Below, in pieces: positions 54,401-64,000 of a DNA stretch of 64,000 nucleotides (the first letter of the stretch is position 1; each line of letters starts with the position of its first letter). Made by a program: the position numbers and the translations under genes. The notes below the pieces were generated by a model. That model did not search any database. It worked only from the letters and a program-made list of their open reading frames with translations, and was not told the origin of the DNA. This DNA comes from Tridacna crocea (taxonomy: Eukaryota > Mollusca > Bivalvia > Cardiida > Cardiidae), in NCBI GenBank assembly GCA_943736015.1, contig OX031065.1:47098992-47162991 (forward strand), read 5' to 3'.

Positions 54401-57400
54401 GGGATAATTTTTTTGTTTATAAAATTTCTCGTCGGAAACCGGCTCAAAGCATGCATCCGTTGCTGAATCTATCGCTTCAAAATGCATGAAATTCGGCCGA
54501 TTCCGTACCTACATCTAACCTCGTCCGTATAATGGTCGTTTACATTTGAACTGCGAGTCACGTGGTCTTATACATGGCAGGCCAATGTGATTCGTTTAGC
54601 AACGACAAAGCGACTTCGATGAAGTTATTCACATCTGTCTATCTGTCGGTTAAAACTTCAATCGGAATCGATAAAAAAAATTAATGTAGATCTACAAATT
54701 GTTTGTCGCCTGAAATATGGTTCGAAAGATTTCGATAGAAAATTAAAACCCAAGTTTTCTTTTGGAAGAGGAGCCTGACAATTTTCAGAACGGTATACCG
54801 GCGTATTTCCAGATGTACCGATCTGCCGCATATCAATCCACTAGATACAGACGAGGGATATGATGGCTACCATCACCCGTGATATGCCGAATGAACTTGA
54901 CTGCAGACAATTGTCCTGAAACTAGTTCAAGGACAACCTGAGTAACAGTTTTAACGCCGTACGACTGAAAACGCACGTACGTACAACCGTCAATCAAAAG
55001 AGGCGTGTCGAACCGAGCTTTCTGTCGTTCTTGTATGGCTCTTTCCACCAATCCTTAGCTGTCAGTCAATTAGAAAGTAGGGCAAACTGTAAGTTAGTTA
55101 TTGATCATATATTTCATTTGTATGAAACTAAATCGTCGGTCGGCTTCGCCTCCCTCCGATTTAATTTCATACAAATGAAATATATGATCAATAACTTATA
55201 CTTGGCTACCCTCTTCGAATTTTCCGAATATTTTTTAGGGAAAAATGACATGATCAATGCTCTGTGAAAAGGGGGTGCTTAACCCTTTACTGCACAGATA
55301 CTCATTTCTACACACTGCTTGCAGCAGCCTTTGGAAAACATAGCGGCAAATGGTGAAATTGCTCGTCACGAGCATTTCACCTTTTGCCACAATGTTTTCT
55401 ATGCTATCAAAAGGTGTCATATACACATAAAAAAGGGCTTCGTTCTTGCTGTTATTTAGGGTCAATTAGAGATACCATAGAAATGCCTTATGGGGTTTGC
55501 ATCTGCAAAAAGTATCGACTCACGACAGCCTGCGCATTCCGCGCAGGCTGACATGGATCGAAACTTTTTACCTTTGATAAAGTTTTTGCATGTCAAAGGA
55601 CCGTTTTACCTGATTATCCAGTCGATTATTAGACTAAATGGATTTTATGTATATCTTTGTGTGTGCGTTGAATCATTTTTGTTTATTATATACCCAGCAG
55701 TGAAATCCTGGAATTTACCAGTGTAATAAATTTTGATATCATCCCTAGTGACGTTATCAACTTTCACTTTCACTTTCTGCCGTAATTTAGTGTTAATTGT
55801 AAGGTCTATATTTTCAACCAGTCAATCTAACTACTTTTCTCATTCTAAACAAAATAATAATAATAATAATAATAATAAAATTACAAAAATTATAATGTTA
55901 ATAAGGTATATAATAAATAAAATAATAAACTGGTTATTTTTTTATATGAAAAATATCTCACTCTGATGCGCCGTAAGGCGTTTAAAAAAGTCGTGCTGCG
56001 CACTCGTTTTTTCAACGCCTAACAACGCATCCTTGTGAGATATTTTACATATCAAAAATAACCAGCTGATTATCCTCTATATAATACAGCGCCAAGTTGC
56101 AACAAACCCTCTTTTGTAAGAGCATGGCACATACGCTGTCTGTCAGTAGTAGGTCAGTGAAACAGGAACTCTTTGGAATCATTTCCACACTTCATTATTG
56201 AAACCTTTTCTTCTGATTGTATGGTGTTTGACACCGTTTTCAACATTATTTCAGTTATATCGCGGCGGCCAGTGAACCTATCCGTGCTTTCATATACATG
56301 TAGTCCCTTTTACAAGTGGTTGCCCCCTTTTCTCCTGTTGCAAAGCCATATGGGAAAATCTCCCATAATGTAACCCACCCTGTAAAGGATTTGATTTGAA
56401 CCACATTTTTTTTTTTTGTCATCTGCGAAGCGAGGGGTGAAAGCGAAACTATTCCATCTGCCTTTTGGAAAATTTTACAAGTGAGGGAAAAAACTTCTCA
56501 TTTCTCCGAAAAGAATTGTTAGATCAGATTTTTTAGATATGTTTTGTACAATTGTATATATAAATTCAGCATTACATATCTAAGAATGATGATCTACATA
56601 TTCTTTCCAGAGAAATCAGAAGTTATTTCCCTCAGCTGTAAAATTTTTCAAAATGCAGATGGAATAGTTTCGCATTCACCCCTCAGAATGCTTTCTTTAT
56701 GCATTAGCATGAAATTTGGTCGTTTGGTCAAGAATTAACAGAGAAGTAAAAGGTAACAACTACGATCAGCCTACGGTTTTTTCAGTCTGATATTGATCTT
56801 TACAGTTTGCCCTACTTTCTAAGCCAATGAAAACGCCGGATTTCGTTCGAATCTGCTCGATTTAATTCCATACAGACTCAATATGTTGCAATATGTGACC
56901 ACTTAATCATTAAATGGTTGACCTATATACAGTTGTATCCCGCTTAACGAAAAGCTCCGCCCACAGTATTTTAGCTGGTCTTTGTAGAGTAAATACCAAT
57001 CTAATGCATACACTGTAGTAAAAGGGGTGGGGACTATTCTAACTAATTGCATCATCACCAAAAAAGTGACGTAATTTCCACGTGAATATCGGGACTTAAC
57101 AACTCGTACTTGACCACGTGGTGTTTAACCCTTTACCAAATAACCTCTGGTTTTAACGACCCTGGTAAGGAAGTCTTTACCAGGCTGGAAATTTTGGCTT
57201 GGATCCGATTTTAAAACCGTTTACAGACAACAACTTGGTACTTGCTCAAATTAGAGGATTTGTCTGTGGAAAGAAAAAAAGAACATACCAGGAAAGGAGA
57301 AAATGCTCTTTACAAGTAATTTCTCCTCTACCCGCAATGTTTTCACGCGCCTTCTGCCTCAAGGCAGTAAAAAAGAGGGCTTATCTGGTATGGGTTAAAA

Positions 57401-60400
57401 ATGAAACAGATCATGGGCAGTGAGCCACTTTAGAGGGACATGTACACAGTTGTGTTAGCGAGACGTCGCCTGTGTCGGGGATAATTTTTTTGTTTATAAA
57501 ATTTCTCGTCGGAAACCGGCTCAAAGCATGCATCCGTTGCTGAATCTATCGCTTCAAAATGCATGAAATTCGGCCGATTCCGTACCTACATCTAACCTCG
57601 TCCGTATAATGGTCGTTTACATTTGAACTGCGAGTCACATGGTCTTATACATGGCAGGCCAATGTGATTCGTTTAGCAACGACAAAGCGACTTCGATGAA
57701 GTTATTCACATCTGTCTATCTGTCGGTTAAAACTTCAATCGGAATCGATAAAAAAAATTAATGTAGATCTACAAATTGTTTGTCGCCTGAAATATGGTTC
57801 GAAAGATTTCGATAGAAAATTAAAACCCAAGTTTTCTTTTGGAAGAGGAGCCTGACAATTTTCAGAACGGTATACCGGCGTATTTCCAGATGTACCGATC
57901 TGCCGCATATCAATCCACTAGATACAGACGAGGGATATGATGGCTACCATCACCCGTGATATGCCGAATGAACTTGACTGCAGACAATTGTCCTGAAACT
58001 AGTTCAAGGACAACCTGAGTAACAGTTTTAACGCCGTACGACTGAAAACGCACGTACGTACAACCGTCAATCAAAAGAGGCGTGTCGAACCGAGCTTTCT
58101 GTCGTTCTTGTATGGCTCTTTCCACCAATCCTTAGCTGTCAGTCAATTAGAAAGTAGGGCAAACTGTAAGTTAGTTATTGATCATATATTTCATTTGTAT
58201 GAAACTAAATCGTCGGTCGGCTTCGCCTCCCTCCGATTTAATTTCATACAAATGAAATATATGATCAATAACTTATACATATATTCGCCGCAAAGTACAT
58301 TACCGATCGCTTTTATGATAAAATAAGGGATGATATTTAAAGCTTTCAGTGCTATGTATCACCTTTAATTGTCTCCCTTGTAAAGAATCGGCAGTCAGTA
58401 ATAGTTCTTACTACCCTTGGTACAGGGACGCCATTGTCAGCCAGGTACTCTATCATTTGTGTCTGTAAATCTGTGGATAAATTGAAAACGAAAGCCGTAT
58501 TTAGGAACAAGTTCTGATACTGATCTACTATCTTAGACGTGTTTTTACAGCCGTACTAGTAGCTCGTCCGAGAACTTCGCACTTAGATGGAGTTTGAAAT
58601 AACTGTAAAAATGTGTACCTATACAAATAGGGTATAGCATTTTATCACATAACCTCCCTTGTTTTCAGTGTAATATACCCATTACGAATTTTCTTTTATT
58701 TCATGCTTTCCGGTAGGATATCGAGAAACGGCAGTGAAAATATTTTTCGATCTTACACTGGTACCACCAGTGAAAATACCGATTTTCACGTTCTTGTTGC
58801 CTAGGTAAAATGCGCGTGCCTAACAACCAGATGGGAAATATGACGTCATATACCTTACATTTCACGCGCTTGACGTAACGTTGCTATGCGGGAGGGGTAC
58901 GCCACGGGGAATAAGGGAAAAGAACTGTACTTAATTTTGATAAAGCTCCTCCCAGAAAGGGTAAAAAGCATAAAATAAATAGAATATTTGTTTTTTTTCG
59001 GTGAATGATCGAAATTTATTTCATCTCGTGAACACCATCGGTAATATTTTCACTCGTGGCTGCACTCGATGAAATAAATTTCGATCTTACACCGAAAAAA
59101 ACAAATATCCTCTATATCTTATACACGTGTAATATCGCAATTGTGTGACGTCAGTTTTTACCTCATTTTGAACGAGTGCATCTATAGATGTTTTTGCATC
59201 TTGTGATCTATCATTTGTGAAATAGCGTTATAAAGAATCTGACATTCGGTGGCATTTAAGATAGAATTTTATTAAACGCGTCAAGAGAAAATGTTATTAA
59301 CCCATTACCACACAATCACTACTTTTGACGCCCCTGAGAAAGAAGCCTTTAGAAAACGTTGTGGGAAAAGAAGAAAATGCTGGTAACCAGCATTTTCTCC
59401 TTTTTCCCACAATGTTTTCTACCCTTCACAAAACAAATTTCAATTTTTCAGTCACTTTTATTTTGTCGTCTGCAAATGCTTTCAATCTGGACCAGTCTAT
59501 TGTCGTTTGGTAATGGGTTAAGCGGTCCTTTGGCGAGCTTAATAACATTTTCTCTAGACTCGTTTAATAAATTTTTTTCTCAAAAGCCAACTCATGTCAG
59601 ATCCTATATATCTTAGTTCTTGGTCCATATATACAAAAAATAAATTATATTCTTTGAAGACGGAACTAAATGCATCTACATGAAATATCGATCCAGGTTA
59701 GCGAGAGCAGTATGTTCAAGCTGACCTGATCGAAACTTTATGCTACTGGTTAATTTTCATTATGCCAAGGGACCAGTGTACCTAGTTGGTTCAGTAGTTC
59801 TTACGATAACTGGAGTTCATTGACCCCTTCTTGTGTAAAAACTTGCTTAGTATCATGTTTCACGGAGATAGATTACAGCCCCTTTTAGTTTAAACATATT
59901 TTATTGTCAATATTTAAAATTCTTACATAGAATACATTTATGCATACAAAATAAATAAGACAAAAGAGTTTGACCACAAGTTCTCGCAACTTATATTCGG
60001 CCATGGTATAGCAGTCTTCAAGGTAGTAAAAAGAGGAGAATATTTTAAATATATATATATTTTTTCAGAGTATAACTGAAGACAGTTTTGTTCCAGATAC
60101 AGAAACTTAATTTAATGACAATAAGGAAATTGCATGACATATCGGGAATGTGAATAGTAACATTATTTAAAAAAAAAAAGATGACAGATTGTACCCGTGA
60201 AAGAACATTTGAATGGTTGTAAAACAAAAAAAAAAACTTGGTGTCAGTCTGTAGGAGGGCAGATTGGGTTTTGGCGCTGCATGGAAACTATTTATCAAAT
60301 CTCTTTGTATCCCTTATAAAATTTTGAACTGATTTAAAAATAAAAGAATTTTCATCATAATCAAGTCTGTCAGACCCAAACAGTAGGAGCTATAGAGAAA

Positions 60401-61346
60401 GCCCCTTTTGTCGAGGCATGGCTTAATTAACCCATTACCACACAATCCCTACTTTTGACGACCCTGAGAAAGAAGACTTTGGAAAACATAGTGGGAAAAG
60501 AAGAAAATGCTGCTTACCAGCATTTTCTCCTTTTCCCACAATGTTTTCTACCCTTCACAAAACAAATTTCAAATTTACAGTCGGTTTTATTCTGTCGTCT
60601 GCAAATGCTTTTGATTTGGACAAGCCTAAAATATTGTTGTTTGGTAATGAGTTAAGAAATAATCTTTTTTCTATCGCGGTTTATCGCTCAATAAACCACA
60701 ATTTTGAGTAAAATAAATATTCCACGAGGGCCGTTGTCTGCGCATGTCATATTCTTCGAAGATTCGACCTGTCTTATATGACGCATCACTAGCCCCGAAA
60801 GCGGGCAGACTGTTACGCTCTATGAAGTAGCAATGTAGAAAATAGCTTTTATCAATACGTTTGAGGAGAAATGAGACCTGCTTTAGCTCCAGATTTCTAT
60901 AAACTGTTGGTCATAGTTGAGTGAATTGCACGAGGTAGCATTTTATTGAGTAAACGTTTATTTTAGTTTAAAATTCAAAGTAACGGTTGTCGCGTAGGAA
61001 AGTGGTTCGGTTATGTACCCAGGATGCCCAAATTAGATAGATGAGTATTTATAGAATGCCATCTAGCGGGAGATAATGCCAAGAGGGCTACATATTTTGA
61101 AGAATATGTCACGCGCATACAAAGGAGTTGCTTACCGACAGATGACTCCACTTTCGAGTTTATCAGGGGAGACAACTTCAAAACAACTTCCTGTACATCT
61201 GTGGTACATGGTGAACTTGTTTGTAGCCGTATGTTCAGATCTTCGTATCCCTCTAAGTACTCGACTTGAACAACCTTCATGCCATAAATCTCCTTGACGA
61301 CTACCTTCACCTCGGCAAGCTCACACAGAAGTTCCATTGTTGACAT
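48424..61346 (-). CDS. HYKK: hydroxylysine kinase, complete, 5 exons
   Basis: On the minus strand, coding exons are 61346-61136, 58470-58363, 52283-52159, 51386-51212 and 48866-48424 (stop TAA), phases 1, 1, 0, 1. They give 353 residues against 373 in human HYKK. The family (aminoglycoside phosphotransferase / kinase-like fold) phosphorylates 5-hydroxy-L-lysine with GTP in lysine breakdown. Visible landmarks are the nucleotide-binding Lys57 in VVLKLS, the segment RMLTYISGEAL matching the human LLTYLPG region, the catalytic loop H210-G-D212-L...N217, and the metal-binding IIDFGD with D240 and D243. For exon 2 the acceptor at 58470 was chosen over one eight bases further in because only it keeps phase. 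ATG 61346 is the first in-frame start; TTTTAG just before it may be an acceptor, so a 5' UTR exon may lie upstream. Introns 2-4 are packed with mobile elements, several touching splice sites. Confidence -1.
48949..49208. repeat. TGACCCGTCA-ended palindromic element
   Basis: TGACCCGTCATGCAAAACG ... GAGTGACGGGTCA; perfect inner palindrome on CGACCCTGGTCAGACTGCGC. HYKK intron 4. Confidence -1.
49324..50095 (+). repeat. 20-bp minisatellite, about 38 units
   Basis: Units CGTTGCCCCTTCACGTCAAA with 19-21 base variants, in HYKK intron 4 (antisense to the gene). Frames stay open because the unit lacks plus-strand stops, not because it codes. Confidence -1.
50285..50834. repeat. TTAAAGGTGG element, complete
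   Basis: TTTAAAGGTTGGTATTTAG ... GGGCCACCTTTAAA; HYKK intron 4. Confidence -1.
50966..51199. repeat. PB-MITE, complete, next to HYKK exon 4 donor
   Basis: TTAACTCTTCACCAAAC ... GGGAAAGGGTTAA. Its edge lies 12 bases inside the intron from the donor at 51211. Confidence -1.
51427..51592. repeat. fusion of half a PB-MITE and half a CCWGG element
   Basis: TTAACCTTCTACCAAAC ... GAAAACATT passes directly into CGGTTTAGCCAATCAG and ends TTGGTGAATACGGAC. HYKK intron 3. Confidence -1.
51610..51700 (+). mobile_element. tRNA-like SINE head
   Basis: GTGGCTCAGTTGTACAGTG A box, CAT at the anticodon position, GATTCGAGCCCC B box; body not assigned. Confidence -1.
51801..52010 (+). mobile_element. SINE type 1, full length
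   Basis: GTGGTGTCCGTGGTCTTGAG head, GAGTTCGATACCCGG B box, AAATAAATATGTTTAA tail. A type-2 SINE tail fragment follows at 52014-52068. HYKK intron 3. Confidence -1.
52291..53601 (-). repeat. 1.3-kb element copy C, inverted
   Basis: Reverse complement of copies A and B, about 160 bp shorter by an internal deletion. Ends TATAAGTTATTGATCAT and GGGCAAACTGTAA. It starts eight bases from HYKK exon 3 and holds a PB-MITE at about 52999-53275. Confidence -1.
53723..55200 (+). repeat. 1.48-kb element copy A
   Basis: TTACAGTTTGCCCTACTTTC ... GATCAATAACTTATA. Internal parts: an inverted copy of the first 22 bases near 55072-55094, a 110-bp palindrome at the right end, and a PB-MITE at 54048-54321. No transposase is seen. 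Confidence -1.
55250..55650. repeat. GCGCAGG-palindrome element split by a PB-MITE
   Basis: GCTCTGTGAAAAGGGGG ... GCATCTGCAAAAAGTATCG; palindrome CAGCCTGCGCATTCCGCGCA. HYKK intron 2. Confidence -1.
55279..55496. repeat. PB-MITE, TACTCATTTCTACAC variant, inside a GCGCAGG-palindrome element
   Basis: Left TTAA intact, right end decayed to TTATGGGGT. It splits GTGCTTAA from GCATCTGC, the same site as at 15240. Confidence -1.
55845..56065. repeat. (AAT)n run and palindrome
   Basis: AAT microsatellite at 55853-55879; TATGAAAAATATCTCAC at 55946 pairs with GTGAGATATTTTACATA around GCGCCGTAAGGCG. Confidence -1.
56215..56312 (-). mobile_element. SINE type 2, tail half
   Basis: GATTGTATGGTGTTTGACACC to CCATATACATG; head lost. 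Confidence -1.
56430..56690. repeat. inverted repeat, about 60-bp arms
   Basis: GGGGTGAAAGCGAAACTATT at left returns at 56660-56685 around a 130-base spacer. Confidence -1.
56800..58277 (+). repeat. 1.48-kb element copy B
   Basis: Same length and orientation as copy A (1478 bp) with only about four base differences that I can see, including its nested PB-MITE at 57125-57398. Confidence -1.
58697..59118. repeat. palindrome-ended element, reversed copy
   Basis: TTTCATGCTTTCCGGTAGG ... CCGAAAAAAACAAATATCC; homologous to 6449-6905 over its length. Confidence -1.
59297..59521. repeat. PB-MITE, complete, GCTGGT core
   Basis: TTAACCCATTACCACAC ... GGTAATGGGTTAA. Confidence -1.
59645..59890. repeat. 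GCGCAGG-palindrome element, degenerate
   Basis: ATGCATCTACATGAAATATC and the tail ACGGAGATAGATTACAGCCC; centre eroded. From 59891 to 60425 nothing else is recognised. Confidence -1.
60427..60655. repeat. PB-MITE, complete
   Basis: TTAACCCATTACCACAC ... GGTAATGAGTTAA; core GCTGCTTACCAGC has one mismatch. HYKK intron 1 ends at 61135 with nothing else notable. Confidence -1.
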
Positions 61347-61428
61347 GACCTAAAACCGCGTTCTGCTTTACAAGTGCTCTGTGACAAGGGAGTTTAAGGC
61401 ATCTGCGATAAGCATCGATCCAAGTCAT

Positions 61429-61515
61429 CCTGAAAATACCTCAGCCAGGTATCGAACTCACAACCGCCAGGTCACAGGTCCGATGCGCTAACAACTGAAG
61501 CACCAGGGCGGGCCT
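61429..61515 (-). mobile_element. SINE type 3, head only
   Basis: Minus GCCCGCCCTGGTGCTTCAG and GAGTTCGATACCTGG; 80 bases upstream of the HYKK start. Confidence -1.
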
Positions 61516-61577
61516 TACATGGAAGTATTGAATAATATGGCTTTGTATAGACTCCTATTGTATGAAGAATTCATAAA

Positions 61578-61642
61578 GCGTTTTTTTTTTTTTTTTTTTC
61601 TCTGGGGGTGGGGGGGGGGGTGGGGGGGGGGGGGGGAAGGGG
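61578..61642 (+). repeat. poly-T followed by poly-G tract
   Basis: About 19 T then a G-rich run broken by few other bases; possible assembly or sequencing trouble spot. Confidence -1.
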
Positions 61643-61796
61643 ACGAGGAATTGCTTGTCAGAACTATCGACCCAGGTCAGCCTAAGGCTTAGGGTAAACA
61701 CTAACCATAGGTTGTGCATTGTCTTCCTTAGTATATTGCAGATTCATTAAACATTTTGCAAAAGCCGCGCACAAATATTCGTAAATTGATGGTTTG

Positions 61797-62099
61797 GTTG
61801 ATTGTATGGTGTTTCACGCCATTTTCAATATCATTTCAGTTATATCGCCACGGCAAGTGCTCCTATCCACGATTTCCCGGAGATTCCTTTACCGATACTC
61901 CGCATGGATATTCTTTCCAAGACACTGGCTGCTTTCCCACCTAACCATCGTCTAAACAACGGTCAGCGGTGAGAGAGGAATGAAACATATCGCAATGACT
62001 ATCATCAGTGCTCGGTAAGAGATTGGCCGAGCCGGGAATCGAACCCACGACCCCCTGTTCTCATATCCTGCACACTGCCGACTGAGCTACCGGGGCTCC
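61797..62099 (-). mobile_element. SINE type 2, full length
   Basis: Head at right: AGCCCCGGTAGCTCAGTCGG (minus), B box GGGTTCGATTCCC; tail GGCGTGAAACACCATACAAT at left. Confidence -1.
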
Positions 62100-62133
62100 T
62101 AATATATGTTCGTAAAACTGAGCTGCGTTTATT

Positions 62134-62365
62134 TTAACCCTTTACCAAACGATAAAGTTTCCGACTGGTCCAAAATTGAAAGCAGTTGCAGACGACAAAA
62201 TAGACGCAACTCAAAAATTGAAATTTGTTTCTAGTAGGGTAGAAAACATTGCGGGAAAAGGAGAAAATGCTGGTTAGCTGCATTTTCTCCTTTTCCCACA
62301 ATGTTTTCAAAAAGCTTCTATCTCAGGGTCGTAAAAACCTCAGGGATTGTTCGGTAAAGAGTTAA
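62134..62365. repeat. PB-MITE, complete
   Basis: TTAACCCTTTACCAAACG ... GGTAAAGAGTTAA; core GCTGGTTAGCTGCA slightly mismatched. Confidence -1.
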
Positions 62366-62393
62366 TACCTAATTAAGAAATCATTTTAGCCAT

Positions 62394-62582
62394 ACTCTGT
62401 GAGAAGGGGGCTTCGTGCATCTGCAAAAAAAAAAGAAAGTTTCGACCAATGTCAACTTGCGTATGCCTTGCACGCTGACATGAATCGATTTTTCTTTATA
62501 TTTGGTCAATTTTCTGAATCTCCAAGGACCAGTTTACTTCAAAATTCAGTCGCTTGTAAGACTATTGTACTTTTTAGATCCA
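62394..62582. repeat. GCGCAGG-palindrome element, degenerate
   Basis: CTCTGTGAGAAGGGGGCTTC and GTCAACTTGCGTATGCCTTG; ends where the next element starts. Confidence -1.
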
Positions 62583-62983
62583 CATCTTCGCAAGCCAAGG
62601 CTGACGATTCACTACGCTAATCTAGCCTTGGCGGATCGAGCTTGATTTTTACATTCCCCCGATACGCTTTTTCATTGGACGCAGCCAGCTCTAACTGCAA
62701 CGAATGAAATCACTCGCAGCATTTCATCTTTGATAAAAATAGAATAAGGTCGCTACCTTTCGAATAGAAGGTAAACATGGAAACCCACGTGGATGTCTAC
62801 TTATCGCTTCATGTGTATTCGAAAGCGGTTTGTAAAACGATTTTCATTGGCTTTTAGAAATATGATGTAAAAGGGGGTAATAACCAGCATCCAATAGAGG
62901 CCGCTTCGCAGGAATCCCGATATCAGGCTCAATCAGCCAAGGTAAGATCCAGGTACTGATCGTAACCTTGGCTCGCGAAGATG
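62583..62983. repeat. 0.4-kb terminal-inverted-repeat element, reversed copy
   Basis: CATCTTCGCAAGCCAAGG ... CCTTGGCTCGCGAAGATG; matches 18285-18675. From 62984 to 63480 nothing recognised. Confidence -1.
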
Positions 62984-63479
62984 TAGATCCATGACTACGA
63001 AGTGACTTGCTCAGTATAATGTATCATGTGCCGCTCATATATTCGTAAAACTGTTAATCTGAGTAAAAGTACATTTTTATCATACTGCAAAGAAATTTCT
63101 CGTGATCTGATTGGATAATATGCCCCGAACAAATACATCATGTACACTGGCAAAACCGGCATCGCAACAGCAGTTTTCCTTTTGGGAGCCCTGTATACAG
63201 GACTATACTGTCAACGCAACATACAAAAAAGCGGCGTCAATTAAAATTAACATCAAGATTATGCGCCAAGCTGTACGTTTTAGCGCGCACTGCCAAGGTT
63301 TTGAACAGTGACGTCATTTCTGGGGGACATCAGTTTTGATTGATTTGGGGCACTAAGAAGGGAAATTTTACTTCGTCACTGTACTCAATTTCTTTAAACC
63401 GAAAGACAGGTAAAATTCCGTCAACAAACGTTGGTATGTTTTGTAAAACTTCGTAGTTAAATAAATTTCTTGTATTGTG

Positions 63480-63602
63480 AGGTGACACGGTACTTGGAAT
63501 CTTGTTCACGGCTGTGGTAAATCATGCCGCCACCTCACCTTCGGCCCGGGGCGACACGATAAACCACAGCCGCGAATAAGTTTCCAAGTCCCCTGCCACC
63601 TG
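63480..63602. repeat. imperfect palindrome
   Basis: AGGTGACACGGTACTTGGAA pairs with TTCCAAGTCCCCTGCCACCT around CACCTTCGGCCCGGGG. Confidence -1.
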
Positions 63603-63619
63603 ACCGTACAACTAATAGT

Positions 63620-63862
63620 GCCATACTCTGTGAAAAAGGGGCTTAATGCATCTGCGAAAAGTATCGACCCAGGTCAGCCTGCGCAGTCCGCGCAGGCTGA
63701 CCTGAGCCGAAACTTTTCCCAATTGGTCAATTTTTCTGTGTCAAAACGGACCAGTCTACCTCTTGATTCGACAGGTTTGTCCGACAAAAAGGATCTTATG
63801 GATGCCTTGCTTAGTATCATGCATCACGGAGTTGCATTAAGCCCCTTTTTGTCATAGCATGG
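63620..63862. repeat. GCGCAGG-palindrome element, complete, intact TTAA
   Basis: GCCATACTCTGTGAAAAAGG ... GCATTAAGCCCCTTTTTGTC; perfect centre on CAGGTCAGCCTGCGCAGTCC. It keeps GGGGCTTAATGCATCTGC, the empty site for the insertions at 15240 and 55279. Confidence -1.
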
Positions 63863-63871
63863 CTTACTTAC

Positions 63872-63903
63872 TTATTTTCGCTGTTGCCTTCGGGTATTTC
63901 CAT
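63872..63903 (-). other. possible short first coding exon
   Basis: On the minus strand an ATG at 63903 opens MEIPEGNSEN and runs into the consensus donor GTAAGT. It does not join HYKK exon 1 in frame, so it would be non-coding for HYKK or belong to another gene. Very weak. Confidence -1.
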
Positions 63904-64000
63904 AAACCTTCGACCACTTATTTCGACACATTACTCTATATCACCCCGTACACTCCTCGTTTTCAAACTACGAGTTCTGGCTCATGATTAAACCTTTTAT

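Larger units (their letters stand above)
58630..59640. repeat. dispersed repeat with two nested insertions
   Basis: Homologue of 43680-44095 carrying the palindrome-ended element (58697-59118) and a PB-MITE (59297-59521). HYKK intron 1. Confidence -1.

Noticed and set aside
58363-58462. Shorter HYKK exon 2 starting at 58462
   Set aside because: It breaks the phase with exon 1; the acceptor ending at 58471 restores phase and adds residues fitting the family alignment.

Overview
The window reads as nuclear DNA of an animal, most likely a bivalve mollusc. Genes are split by 0.5-6 kb AT-rich introns, and almost all non-coding sequence is short non-autonomous transposons, tRNA-headed SINEs and minisatellites. 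The GC-rich palindromes built on GCGCAGTCCGCGCAGG recall dreissenid mussel genomes, but that is recollection, not a search. There are no bacterial, organellar or viral genes, and I found no transposase or reverse transcriptase.

Four genes can be assembled exon by exon with consistent splice phases. (1) EIF2S2, the beta subunit of translation initiation factor 2, on the plus strand: seven exons at 425-11535, with the first coding exon outside the window. (2) A complete three-exon claudin/PMP22-like four-transmembrane protein on the minus strand (24358 down to 17655), with a long Pro/Ser/Asn/Arg-rich insert in its first extracellular loop. (3) A second, five-exon claudin/PMP22-like gene on the minus strand (36361 down to 29784). 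Its last two introns sit at the same positions and phases as those of gene 2, so the two are tandem paralogues. (4) HYKK, hydroxylysine kinase, on the minus strand: five exons from 61346 down to 48424, complete at 353 residues. The four genes do not form an obvious pathway.

Layout: 1-11.6 kb EIF2S2; 11.7-17.5 kb repeats; 17.6-24.4 kb claudin-like gene A; 24.4-29.7 kb repeats; 29.8-36.4 kb claudin-like gene B; 36.4-48.4 kb repeats with a few exon-like islands (36.7, 40.4, 43.2 kb); 48.4-61.3 kb HYKK; 61.4-64 kb repeats.

The dominant repeat is a palindromic element of about 230 bp, here called PB-MITE. Its ends are TTAA-CCC(T/A)TTACC and GGTAA(A/T)GGG-TTAA, and there are more than 40 whole or partial copies. 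It has the TTAA target site of piggyBac-type elements. Its central hairpin exists in sequence variants whose two arms change together. A second palindromic element sits between 5-bp CCWGG duplications. Other items of interest are a 2.9-kb inverted repeat in HYKK intron 2, a 60-bp array that multiplied a real 5' splice site of claudin-like gene B, and several element insertions within about 12 bases of splice sites.
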